Positions 17,559 through 25,882 of a DNA stretch of 64,000 nucleotides are shown here, one piece after another (positions within the stretch are counted from its first letter, which is position 1; every line of letters begins with the position of its first letter). Below the pieces are notes generated by a model. That model was not told the DNA's origin. It saw nothing but the letters and a program-made list of their open reading frames with translations, and searched no databases. The DNA is from Ralstonia pickettii. GTDB lineage: Bacteria; Pseudomonadota; Gammaproteobacteria; Burkholderiales; Burkholderiaceae. The stretch is taken from assembly GCF_030582395.1 (NCBI RefSeq), contig NZ_CP104381.1:62001-126000 (forward strand), given 5' to 3'. A program made the position numbers and the translations under genes.

Positions 17559-18785
17559 TCATGCCACCTTGCGCCGTGGCCAGCCGGCCAGCGTCTGGCG
17601 GATGGCCTCCAGTGCCAGTGCCAGTTCAGCTTCGCCAATCACTAGTGGCGGAGTCAGGCGCACTACGTTGCCGTAAGTGTCCTTGGTCAGCACGCCGCGT
17701 TCGGCCAGCGCGAAGGCGAAGTCGTGTGCGTCGATGTCGGCATCGAGTTGCAGGCCGATCATCAAGCCGCGCCCGCGCACCTGCCGCACGCCGTGGCCAA
17801 TGAGCGTCTCCAGTTCGTCGATGAACGTCGCGCCCACACGGGCGGCACGCTGTGGCAGTTGTTCTTCCATCAGCAAGCCGAGTGCCGCGCGTCCGATGTG
17901 CGCTGCGAGCGGGTTGCCGCCAAACGTGGAGCCGTGGTCTCCCGGGTGGAATACGCTGATGACAGCCTCGCGCCCCGCGATAGCCGACACCGGCACCATG
18001 CCGCCGCCGAGCGCCTTGCCCAGCACCACTAGATCGGCGTCCACGCCTTCATGCCAGCTCGCCAGCACATCGCCGGTTCGGCCCAGGCCCGTTTGCACCT
18101 CGTCGCAGACGAGGAGCACGTTGTGCCGGGTGGCAAGTTCACGCGCGAGTTTGAGGTAGCCGGCAGGCGGTTCGACGATGCCGCCTTCGCCTTGCACCGG
18201 CTCCATCAGGATGGCACCCGTGTTGGGCCCGATCGCCGCACGTAGCGCATCAGCGTCGCCGAACGGAATGCGCCGGAAGCCCGCCGCGAACGGGCCGAAT
18301 CCATAGCGGTATTGATCGTGCGAGGAGAACCCGACGATCGTTGTCGTGCGGCCGTGGAAATTGTTGTCGAAGACGACGATTTCGGCGGCCTCGGGCGGCA
18401 GGCCCTTCACGTCGCGCGCCCATTTTCGGGCTGCTTTGATCGCGGTTTCGACGGCTTCCGCGCCGGTGTTCATGGGCAGCGCGCGGTCCATGCGCGTGAT
18501 GCGGCAGACGTCGGCCAGGAAGGGTCCCAGCTCGGTATTGTGGAAGGCGCGCGACGTGAGCGTCAGCCGGCCGGCCTGCTCCGTCAGCGCGGCAACGAGT
18601 TTCGGATGCGAATGTCCGAAGCTGACCGCCGAATACGCCGACATCATGTCGAGGTAGCGCCGGCCGTCCGTATCGAACAGCCACACGCCTTCGCCGCGTT
18701 CCAGCATGACCGGCAACGGCGCGTAGTTGTGTGCGCCGTAGCGGTCTTCCAATGCATAGCTCGGATGTTGCATTGCGGTCGTCAT
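17559..18785 (-). CDS. rocD: Ornithine aminotransferase
   Basis: PLP enzyme converting ornithine and 2-oxoglutarate to glutamate semialdehyde and glutamate. The 408-residue class III aminotransferase has RYLDMMSAYSAVSFGHSHP, NTGAEAVETAIK, LLVCDEVQTGLGRTG and the PLP lysine in VVLGKALGGGM. The N-terminus EDRYGAHNYAPLPVMLERG is the OAT signature. The start is the ATG preceded by CAGGAGGCCATC. It is the first gene of a rocD-rocF operon, divergent from a LysR regulator. Confidence 0.92.
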   Translation of the reverse strand: MTTAMQHPSYALEDRYGAHNYAPLPVMLERGEGVWLFDTDGRRYLDMMSAYSAVSFGHSHPKLVAALTEQAGRLTLTSRAFHNTELGPFLADVCRITRMDRALPMNTGAEAVETAIKAARKWARDVKGLPPEAAEIVVFDNNFHGRTTTIVGFSSHDQYRYGFGPFAAGFRRIPFGDADALRAAIGPNTGAILMEPVQGEGGIVEPPAGYLKLARELATRHNVLLVCDEVQTGLGRTGDVLASWHEGVDADLVVLGKALGGGMVPVSAIAGREAVISVFHPGDHGSTFGGNPLAAHIGRAALGLLMEEQLPQRAARVGATFIDELETLIGHGVRQVRGRGLMIGLQLDADIDAHDFAFALAERGVLTKDTYGNVVRLTPPLVIGEAELALALEAIRQTLAGWPRRKVA

Positions 18786-18848
18786 GATGGCCTCCTGCCT
18801 GGATCGGTCGTTCACTTGCGGCGCATTGTGCGATCTGACAGACTTGAA

Positions 18849-18890
18849 ATCAAATCGAATGTTTTTCGTTTTTCGATCCAAAAATTTGAT
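18849..18890. promoter_or_regulatory. Nested inverted repeats in the rocD/lysR intergenic region
   Basis: ATCAAAT (18,849-18,855) matches ATTTGAT (18,884-18,890). Inside it, ATCGAA (18,854-18,859) matches TTCGAT (18,872-18,877). The A/T-rich block lies between the divergent starts of rocD and the LysR gene. That is the usual place for a LysR-type operator with recognition and activation sites. Confidence 0.6.
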
Positions 18891-18914
18891 GGATAAAGGC
18901 ATCCGTCTTCTGCC

Positions 18915-19838
18915 ATGTCGCACTCTCCGCTGCGCTATCTGCATAGCTTCTTGACCGTTGCCAACGAGGGCAGCTTCGTGCGCGCGGCAGACCGCTTGGC
19001 CGTGTCGCAACCGGCGTTGTCGTACCAGATGCGGCAGCTCGAACAGTGGCTCGGCGTGCCCTTGTTTGAGCGCTCGGGGCGCAAGCTCGTGCTCACGCGC
19101 GCCGGCACGTCGGTGCGGGCGTGGTGCCGTGATGCGTTTGCCGGGTTGGATGAACTCCGCGCCGCATTGCACAGCGGCGAGATGGAGCGCGTATCGCTCA
19201 AGCTGGCGAGCGGTTCCAGCTTCGGGCGCTATGTGCTGATGCCGGCGCTCCTGACGCCTTCGCCCGAATCAGATGCGCCGCTTGTCGACGACGTGCGCCT
19301 CGAACTCGCCTTCGGCAGCGATGAAGAGGTGTTCAGCCATATCGAATCGGGCCGCGCCGATCTCGGCTTCGTCTACACGCCGCGTACATCGCGCCTGTTT
19401 GAACACCACGCCGTCTACACAGAGGAATTCGTGCTGGCCTGCAGCGCCCGCGCATTGCGTGAGCGCACTGCGCCGCGCACGCTGGCCGACTGCGCTGCAT
19501 TGCCCTTCGTGACCTATGACGAATCCGATGCGGTTTATGGGCTGTGGTTCAAGGCGCTGTTCCGGCGCATGCCCGAGACGACTGTCAGCGCACATCACGT
19601 GTCCGACCTCGAAGAGGTGAGTACGTTGGTGGAGGCCGGCATGGGCTGGTCGGTGTTGCCGCTGCATGCCATCCAGGATGCCGTGGAGCGCGGGCGCCTG
19701 GAGGTCGTGCGCCCGATCGTGGCGCGGCGCTGCCTGAACACCGTGTTTGCCGTGCGCCGTACATCGAGCTTTCCGAGCGAAGCCCAAGACCGTCTGCTGG
19801 TGCGGTTGGCACAGCTTGACGCCGCAGCGCGCGTGTAG
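18915..19838 (+). CDS. LysR family regulator, probable control of rocDF
   Basis: A 307-residue LysR-type regulator. The winged helix is at residues 5-65 (FVRAADRLAVSQPALSYQMRQLEQWLGVPLFERSGR), followed by a periplasmic-binding-like effector domain (about 95-300). It is divergent from rocD, with a palindromic A/T-rich region between. By the usual LysR logic it probably activates the arginase/ornithine aminotransferase operon with arginine or ornithine as inducer. That is inference from position. Confidence 0.88.
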   Translation: MSHSPLRYLHSFLTVANEGSFVRAADRLAVSQPALSYQMRQLEQWLGVPLFERSGRKLVLTRAGTSVRAWCRDAFAGLDELRAALHSGEMERVSLKLASGSSFGRYVLMPALLTPSPESDAPLVDDVRLELAFGSDEEVFSHIESGRADLGFVYTPRTSRLFEHHAVYTEEFVLACSARALRERTAPRTLADCAALPFVTYDESDAVYGLWFKALFRRMPETTVSAHHVSDLEEVSTLVEAGMGWSVLPLHAIQDAVERGRLEVVRPIVARRCLNTVFAVRRTSSFPSEAQDRLLVRLAQLDAAARV

Positions 19839-19897
19839 GCACCCGGTCGCGACCCTCCAGGCGAATTTGCGATCCGCCAAATGCAGCCTTGAAATTA

Positions 19898-19915
19898 ATT
19901 AATTCGACAATTAAT
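19898..19915. promoter_or_regulatory. Perfect palindrome, probable TetR operator
   Basis: ATTAATT-CGAC-AATTAAT, an 18-bp perfect inverted repeat nine bases before the tetR ATG. It is the most A/T-rich spot in the neighbourhood. Self-repression of the TetR gene and the exporter operon is the expected arrangement. Confidence 0.75.
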
Positions 19916-19924
19916 ATCTGCGGC

Positions 19925-20671
19925 ATGGCAACCCGCAAATCTTCCACGCGCGGCCCCGGGCGTCCCCGTCGCCAGCACGGCGCGGCGCAGGACGACCTCC
20001 GCGACCGTCTGCTCGACATTGCCGTCACGTTATTTGCACGCGACGGCGTGGGTCCGACCACCCTTGCCGCCATCGCGCGCGAGGCCGGGGTGACGGCGCC
20101 GATGGTGCATTACCACTTCAAGACGCGCGATCAATTGCTCGATGCCGTGGTTGAGGGGCGCATCCGCCCGTTGATCGATCAAGTGACGGGTCCGGCGCTG
20201 GCGATCATCGCCGACGACGCGCATCTGCCCGACCTTGCGCAGACCGTGGCCGGCGTGGCGCAGCGCATGGTGGCGGTGGCCGCGGCCACGCCGTGGTTTC
20301 CGACGCTGTGGATTCGCGAGATCGCCAGCGAGGGCGGCCAGTTGCGCGAGCGTGTGTTCGCGCGCATTGCGCTGGAGCGCGCCACGTTGCTGGTCGACCG
20401 CATTGCCCGCGCACAAGCGGCCGGGGCGGTGAACGCGGCGCTGCAGCCGCCGCTGGTGATGGTGTCGTTGATCGGCCTGGCGATGCTGCCGCTGGCAACG
20501 CGCGCGCTATGGGGCCGCCTGCCGCTCGCGGATCGCGTCAGCGACGAGGACATCGGGCGGCACGTGGCCGCGCTGCTGCTGCACGGTATCGGCCCGGTCG
20601 GACCAGCCGAGAACGCCAGCAGGAAGAAGACGAAGCCCAAGTCAACGCCTGACAGAAAGGGGCGCAAGTAG
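19925..20671 (+). CDS. TetR family repressor, CecR/YbiH-like
   Basis: A 248-residue regulator with a basic N-terminal tail (RKSSTRGPGRPRRQHG). The helix-turn-helix is at about residues 40-70 (GPTTLAAIAREAGVTAPMVHYHF). The C-terminal ligand domain is followed by a Lys/Arg-rich tail (SRKKTKPKSTPDRKGRK). It is first in line with hlyD, ATPase, permease and outer-membrane-factor genes. E. coli CecR controls the ybhG-ybhFSR exporter in the same arrangement. The operator overlaps its 5' end. Confidence 0.88.
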   Translation: MATRKSSTRGPGRPRRQHGAAQDDLRDRLLDIAVTLFARDGVGPTTLAAIAREAGVTAPMVHYHFKTRDQLLDAVVEGRIRPLIDQVTGPALAIIADDAHLPDLAQTVAGVAQRMVAVAAATPWFPTLWIREIASEGGQLRERVFARIALERATLLVDRIARAQAAGAVNAALQPPLVMVSLIGLAMLPLATRALWGRLPLADRVSDEDIGRHVAALLLHGIGPVGPAENASRKKTKPKSTPDRKGRK

Positions 20672-20727
20672 GCGAACACGGCACGCAATCGAATCAATCG
20701 CATCAATCGGATCCCGCGGAGGGCGGT

Positions 20728-21702
20728 ATGCGGCAAGCGTTGTGCATCGGCAGGGCTGGGTGTTTGGCGGCGGTATCGGCCGCGGCAATGGTGTTGGTGG
20801 GCTGCGCCAAACACGACGATCGCACCTACCAGGGGTATGTGGAAGGCGAGTTCGTCTACGTGGCGTCGCCGGTCGGTGGACGGCTCGAACATCTCGGCGT
20901 GCAGCGGGGGCAGACCGTCAACGCTGGCGCGCCGCTCTTCGTGCTGGAATCGGTGGATGAGACGGCGGCCCGCCAGCAGGCTGCCGCGCAACTGCAAAGC
21001 GCCGAAGCGCAACTCGCCGATCTGAATATCGGCAAGCGTGTGCCGGAAGTGGATGCGGCGCGCGCGCAACTGGCCCAGGCGGTGGCGGCGGACAAGCTCT
21101 CGTCGACGCAACTCGCCCGTGACGAAGCGCAGTTCCGCGCAGGTGGCATCGCGCAATCGCAGCTCGATGCAAGCCGCTCGACAGCCCAGTCGAACGCGCA
21201 GCGTGTGCGTGAACTGACCAACCAATTACGCATTGCCCAGTTGCCGGCCCGCAATGACCAGATCCGCGCGCAATCCGCGCAGGTGGAAGCGGCGCGTGCG
21301 GCTGTGGCGCAAGCCCAATGGCGGCTCGATCAGAAGGCACAGAAGGCTACGCAGGGCGGGCTCGTTTTCGACACGCTGTATCGCGAAGGCGAGTGGGTCG
21401 GCGCCGGCAGCCCCGTGGTGCGCATGCTGCCGGCGGCCAACGTCAAGGTGCGATTCTTCGTGCCACAAGGCGTGCTCGGCGCGCTCAAGCCGGGGCAAGC
21501 CGCGCGCCTGCACTGCGATGGCTGCGCTGCCGATATCAACGCCACCCTTACCTACATCGCCACCGAAGCCGAATACACGCCGCCCGTCATCTACAGCAAC
21601 GCAACGCGCGAGAAGCTTGTCTTCATGGTGGAGGCGCGGCCGGCTGCGGCGGATGGTCCGAAGCTGCGCCCGGGCCAGCCCGTGGAGGTGACGCTGCCAT
21701 GA
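20728..21702 (+). CDS. HlyD/YbhG-type membrane fusion lipoprotein
   Basis: Periplasmic adaptor linking the inner-membrane ABC pump to an outer-membrane channel. The 324-residue protein has a signal with a lipobox-like VLVGC at about residue 29, a biotinyl-lipoyl-like start (GYVEGEFVYVASPVGGRLEHL), a long Gln/Ala-rich coiled coil (about 80-200) and a beta-barrel end. It overlaps the ATPase gene by ATGA, so translation is coupled. Closest recalled relative is YbhG. Confidence 0.88.
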   Translation: MRQALCIGRAGCLAAVSAAAMVLVGCAKHDDRTYQGYVEGEFVYVASPVGGRLEHLGVQRGQTVNAGAPLFVLESVDETAARQQAAAQLQSAEAQLADLNIGKRVPEVDAARAQLAQAVAADKLSSTQLARDEAQFRAGGIAQSQLDASRSTAQSNAQRVRELTNQLRIAQLPARNDQIRAQSAQVEAARAAVAQAQWRLDQKAQKATQGGLVFDTLYREGEWVGAGSPVVRMLPAANVKVRFFVPQGVLGALKPGQAARLHCDGCAADINATLTYIATEAEYTPPVIYSNATREKLVFMVEARPAAADGPKLRPGQPVEVTLP

Positions 21703-22679
21703 GCGCCAATAGCCCAGACAGCCACGAAAGCCGCCCGCACACAGGCAATGGCGACTACGCCATCGACGTGCATGGCCTGAACAAGCACTTTGGTGACAAG
21801 CACGTTGTGAAAGACCTCTCCATGCAGGTCGCGCGCGGTGAGATCTTCGGCTTTCTCGGCCCCAACGGCAGCGGTAAGACCACGTCGATCCGCATGATGT
21901 GCGGATTGCTGACGCCCGACAGCGGCAGTGGCTCGTGCCTCGGTTACGACATCCTTAAAGAGTCTGCGCAGATCAAACGGCGCGTCGGCTACATGACGCA
22001 GCGGTTCTCGTATTGGGATGATCTTTCCATTCGTGAGAACCTGGATTTCGTCGCGCGCCTGTACGAGATGCCCAATCGGCGCGAGGTGGTTGATCATGCG
22101 CTGGAGCATCTCGGGCTGGCCTCGCGCGCCAAGCAACTGGCGGGCGCGCTGTCGGGCGGCTGGAAGCAACGCCTGGCGCTGGCCGCCTGCATGCTCCACA
22201 AGCCGGAGTTGCTGCTGCTTGACGAACCCACCGCCGGCGTCGATCCGAAAGCCCGCCGCGACTTCTGGGAAGAGCTGCATCGGCTGGCGGCGGAAGGCAT
22301 CTCGGTGCTCGTCAGCACGCACTACATGGACGAAGCCGAGCGCTGCCACAAGCTGGCCTACATCGCGTATGGCGAGCTGCTCGCACAAGGCACGGCCGAT
22401 GAAGTGATCGCCGCGCAGCGCCTGTCGACGTGGTCGGTCTCGGGCGGCAATCTCGTGGAACTGGGCCGCAAGCTGGAAGGGCGGCCCGGCGTGGATCAGA
22501 CCGTCGCGTTTGGTTCGGTGCTGCACGTGACCGGCGCGGATGCGCAAGCGCTGGAGGGCACGCTGCGCAAGCTCGCCGCAGAATCCGGCGCCCGCACCGC
22601 TCCAATCGACACCGGCCTCGAAGACGTGTTCATCCACATGATGAAGCGCTCCTCCGACAACTACGGGGCGCAACCATGA
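21699..22679 (+). CDS. ABC exporter ATP-binding protein (YbhF-like, single domain)
   Basis: The 326-residue ATPase has Walker A FLGPNGSGKTTS, Q-loop YMTQRFSYWDDLSIREN, signature LSGGWKQRLALA and Walker B LLLLDEPTAGVDP. Its switch histidine is in STHYMDEAER. The signature LSGGW departs from LSGGQ, as in YbhF and other DrrA-type exporters. E. coli YbhF carries two such domains; this protein has one, so it probably works as a homodimer. ATGA overlaps on both sides show a tight operon. Confidence 0.9.
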   Translation: MSANSPDSHESRPHTGNGDYAIDVHGLNKHFGDKHVVKDLSMQVARGEIFGFLGPNGSGKTTSIRMMCGLLTPDSGSGSCLGYDILKESAQIKRRVGYMTQRFSYWDDLSIRENLDFVARLYEMPNRREVVDHALEHLGLASRAKQLAGALSGGWKQRLALAACMLHKPELLLLDEPTAGVDPKARRDFWEELHRLAAEGISVLVSTHYMDEAERCHKLAYIAYGELLAQGTADEVIAAQRLSTWSVSGGNLVELGRKLEGRPGVDQTVAFGSVLHVTGADAQALEGTLRKLAAESGARTAPIDTGLEDVFIHMMKRSSDNYGAQP

Positions 22680-23842
22680 AGCCGGACGCCAATCGCTTTT
22701 CGTTGGTGCGTTGGTGGAGCGTGGTGCTCAAGGAGTTCCTGCAACTGCGCCGCGACCGCGTGACGTTCGCCATGATGATCGGCATTCCGATCATGCAGTT
22801 GTTCCTGTTTGGCTTTGCCATCAACGCCGACCCGAAGCACCTGCTGACGGGCGTGATTGCCGCAGACCAGAGCGAGTTCACGCGCAGCTTCCTGGCCAGC
22901 ATGCGCAACTCCGACTACTTCGACTTGGCCACCACGCTGCCGGATGAAACCGCCGGGCGCGAGGCGCTTGCCAAGGGCCAGCTTCAGTTTGTCGTAACGA
23001 TTCCACCGGACTTCACACGCAAGCTGGTGCGCGGCGAAAAGCCCTCGCTGCTCGTGGAGGCCGATGCCACCGACCCGGCCGCGACCGGCCTGGCCGTGGC
23101 GTCCCTCTCGCAACTGGTGCAGGGCGTCGTCAGCAAGGATATGAAGGGCGCATTGTCACCGCTGGCCGGCGGTGCGGGCGGATCTGCGAGCACAGCACCG
23201 CCATTCGATGCGCGCATCCACAAGCTCTACAACCCGGAAGGCATCACGCAATACAACATCATCCCCGGTCTGATGGGCACCATCCTGACGATGACCATGG
23301 TGATGATGACGGGCCTGGCCATGACGCGCGAGCGCGAGCGGGGCACGATGGAAAACCTGCTCGCCACGCCAGTGCATCCCCTGGAGGTGATGACGGGCAA
23401 GATCGTGCCGTACATCTTCATCGGGCTGGTGCAGGTGACCATCATCTTGCTGATGGCGTTTTTCGTTTTTCAGGTTCCATTTGTCGGCAGCGTGTGGATG
23501 GTCTACGTGTCGGCGCTGCTGTTTATCGTGGCGAGCCTGACGGTGGGGATCACGCTGTCGTCGCTCGCACAGAACCAGCTGCAGGCGACGCAGCTCACTT
23601 TCTTCTACTTCCTGCCGAACATCCTGCTGTCGGGCTTCATGTTTCCGTTCGTGGGGATGCCCAAGTGGGCGCAGGTGATCGGGAACCTGCTGCCGATGAC
23701 GTACTTCAATCGGCTCACGCGCGGCATCCTGCTCAAGGGCAATGGCTGGTTTGAGCTGTGGCCGAGCATCTGGCCGTTGATGGTGTTTACGGTGGTGGTG
23801 CTGGGGGTGGCGTTGCGGTTTTATCGCAAGACGTTGGATTGA
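22676..23842 (+). CDS. ABC-2 type exporter permease (YbhS/YbhR-like)
   Basis: Inner-membrane permease of 388 residues. One helix near the N-terminus (FAMMIGIPIMQLFLFGFAI) is followed by a large periplasmic loop (about 50-190) and five helices at the C-terminus. MTRERERGTMENLLATPVHPLEVMTGK is the hallmark of the ABC-2/YhhJ-YbhR family. Only one permease gene is present where E. coli has ybhS and ybhR, so a homodimer is likely. Cargo is unknown; the E. coli system has been linked to drug and cation efflux. Confidence 0.9.
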   Translation: MKPDANRFSLVRWWSVVLKEFLQLRRDRVTFAMMIGIPIMQLFLFGFAINADPKHLLTGVIAADQSEFTRSFLASMRNSDYFDLATTLPDETAGREALAKGQLQFVVTIPPDFTRKLVRGEKPSLLVEADATDPAATGLAVASLSQLVQGVVSKDMKGALSPLAGGAGGSASTAPPFDARIHKLYNPEGITQYNIIPGLMGTILTMTMVMMTGLAMTRERERGTMENLLATPVHPLEVMTGKIVPYIFIGLVQVTIILLMAFFVFQVPFVGSVWMVYVSALLFIVASLTVGITLSSLAQNQLQATQLTFFYFLPNILLSGFMFPFVGMPKWAQVIGNLLPMTYFNRLTRGILLKGNGWFELWPSIWPLMVFTVVVLGVALRFYRKTLD

Positions 23843-23897
23843 GGTGGCTATGTGGACGCTGTGGATTCGACGCGCTGACGGTGGTGATGGTGTTTGT

Positions 23898-24114
23898 GGT
23901 CCATCCCCTGTTTCGTCCCCTGTCGGGGCCGACTTACTTTCTTTGTCTTGCCAAAAAAAGGTAAGCAAAGAAAGGCGCGCCCGAGATGGCGACTTCCCCT
24001 TGAATTTATGTAACCGGGCGGAGACGGGGAAAACTCGCTGCGCTCAAACAGTTTCCCGTCTTGTTTCCGCCCGCTTACAAAAATTCAAGGCGCCATCTAG
24101 GGCAGGGTACGGCC
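23898..24114 (+). repeat. Dispersed palindromic repeat, copy R4
   Basis: Lies between the permease stop and the outer-membrane-factor gene. Its arms are GACGGGGAAAAC with GTTTCCCGTC, a subfamily shared with R5. The outer arm TGTAACCGGGCGG pairs with CCGCCCGCTTACA. It ends in GCCATCTAGGGCAGGGTACGGCC, and the inverted copy R5 begins with the complement of the same end, so the two bracket the next gene. Confidence 0.9.
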
Positions 24115-24131
24115 AAACCTTCCGGCGGTAC

Positions 24132-25601
24132 GTGTTGACGCTGCGGCGAGCGTTGGCCGATCGTGAGTGTTTGCTTGGCGTTGTGATTGTTGCCGCGTTA
24201 TCTGTGAGCGGCTGTGCCGTCGGTCCCGATTTCAAAGCGCCGGCGGGGCCTGCGGCTAACGGGTATTCCGCGCAGCCCGTGTCGCGCGAAACCGCATCCG
24301 CGCCCGTTGTTGGCGGCGAAGCGCAGCATCTTGTCGATGCCAATGTGCCGGCGGATTGGTGGCACCTGTTCCGGTCCCCCGCGCTGGATGCGTTGGTGGA
24401 CGAGGCGTTGCGCGCGAGCCCGACCGTCGCGCAGGCGGAGGCGCGCTTGCGTCAGGCGCAGGCCGAAGCGCAGGCGCAGTTCGGCTATGCGTTGCCGTCG
24501 GTGGATGGCACCGTGTCGGCGGTGCGTCAGCAGATCAACCCGGAGGCGTTCGGTTTCAACACGCCCAAGCCGGGGCCGTTCACGTTGTATTCGGCGTCGC
24601 TGTCGGTGTCGTATGCGCTGGATATTTTTGGCGGCGTGCGCCGGGCGCTGGAAGCATCGCAAGCGCAGGTCGATACGCAGCGTTATGAACTCGAAGCGGC
24701 GCGCTTGTCTCTGGCAGGCAATGTGGTGACGACCGTGGTGCGGATTGCCGCGCTGGATGCGCAGATCGCGACCACGCAGCGATTGGCGGCCGAGCAGCGC
24801 AAGCAGCTGGAAATCACTGAGCGGAGGCTGAGCGTGGGCGGCGTCGCGCAGGTCGATGCGTTCTCGCAGCGCACGCTCGTCGCGCAGACCGACGCCACGT
24901 TGCCGCCGCTCATGCAACAGGCCGCGCAGCAGCGGCACCGTCTATCGGTATTGCTGGGCCGCGAGCCCGGCGCAGGGTTGCCGGAGTTGCCTCCGCTCGA
25001 CGCACTGCATTTGCCCGATCCGCTGCCGGTGTCGCTGCCATCCACGCTCGCGCAGCGACGCCCCGACATTCGCGCCGCCGAAGCGATGTGGCACGAAGCC
25101 AGCGCCAACGTGGGCGTGGCCACGGCCAATCTGTTCCCGCGCATTACGTTGTCCGCAGGCCTGGGTTCGGAAACCACCAGCTTCCGTAACCTGTTGGGCG
25201 CCGGGTCGAGCATCTGGAACCTGGGCGCCGGGCTCACGCAACCACTCTTCCACGGCGGCACCCTGCGCGCCAGAAAGCGCGAAGCCGAAGCCGCCTACGA
25301 TGCAGCCGGCGCCGCCTACAAACAAGCCGTATTGCAAGGGCTGCAAGAAGTGGCCGACGCTCTGCACGCCGTCAACAACGATGCCCAAACGCTACAGGCC
25401 CGAGCGCTGGCAACCGACCAAGCACAACAGACCCTGCGCGCCGCCGAAGCTCGCCACGCCGCTGGCGGGATCAGCACGCTAACGTTGCTGGACGCCCAGC
25501 GCCAGGTCGATCAGGCCACGCTGCAACAGGTGCAGAGCCAAGCCGACAGGTTGCTAGACTCCGCCGCGCTCATGCAGGCGTTGGGTGGCGGTTGGCAATA
25601 G
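24132..25601 (+). CDS. Outer-membrane efflux factor, NodT/OprM family lipoprotein
   Basis: TolC-like channel protein that would complete the preceding ABC exporter. From the GTG chosen here it has 489 residues, with a signal and lipobox VSGC followed by AVGPDFKAP, the OprM/NodT hallmark. Two OEP repeats follow (from ALVDEALRASPTVAQAEARL and from RRPDIRAAEAMWHEASANVG). An open frame extends 288 bases further upstream, but that stretch is repeat R4, so I reject the longer start. The true start is uncertain by a few codons because no strong ribosome-binding site is visible. Confidence 0.85.
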   Translation: MLTLRRALADRECLLGVVIVAALSVSGCAVGPDFKAPAGPAANGYSAQPVSRETASAPVVGGEAQHLVDANVPADWWHLFRSPALDALVDEALRASPTVAQAEARLRQAQAEAQAQFGYALPSVDGTVSAVRQQINPEAFGFNTPKPGPFTLYSASLSVSYALDIFGGVRRALEASQAQVDTQRYELEAARLSLAGNVVTTVVRIAALDAQIATTQRLAAEQRKQLEITERRLSVGGVAQVDAFSQRTLVAQTDATLPPLMQQAAQQRHRLSVLLGREPGAGLPELPPLDALHLPDPLPVSLPSTLAQRRPDIRAAEAMWHEASANVGVATANLFPRITLSAGLGSETTSFRNLLGAGSSIWNLGAGLTQPLFHGGTLRARKREAEAAYDAAGAAYKQAVLQGLQEVADALHAVNNDAQTLQARALATDQAQQTLRAAEARHAAGGISTLTLLDAQRQVDQATLQQVQSQADRLLDSAALMQALGGGWQ

Positions 25602-25651
25602 ACCCACGACAAAGGGAAACCAAATCGACAACGCAGGCCTTCAGTCGGTGT

Positions 25652-25868
25652 GGCCGTACCCTGCCCTAGATGGCGCCTTGAATTTTCGTAAGCGGGCGGA
25701 AAAAAGACGGGAAACTGTTTGAGCGCAGCGAGTTTTTCCCGTCTCCGCCCGGTTATGAAAATTCAAGGGGAAGTCGCCATCTCGGGCGCGCCTTTCTTTG
25801 CTTACTTTCTTTGGCAAGACAAAGAAAGTGAGTCAGCCCCGGCAGGGGATGAAACCGGGGATGAACCA
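25652..25868 (-). repeat. Dispersed palindromic repeat, copy R5 (inverted)
   Basis: Inverted partner of R4 across the outer-membrane-factor gene, between that gene and the converging panE-like gene. The arms (minus strand) GACGGGAAA and TTTCCCGTC match R4. The end reads GGCCGTACCCTGCCCTAGATGG, the complement of the R4 end. Confidence 0.9.
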
Positions 25869-25882
25869 CAAACGCAAAACAA

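Noticed and set aside
23844..24131. N-terminal extension of the outer-membrane-factor frame
   Set aside because: The extra codons translate repeat R4, and the lipoprotein signal begins only after it.
23898..25868. R4-R5 as a classical composite transposon
   Set aside because: The repeats encode no transposase and no target duplication was seen at their outer ends.
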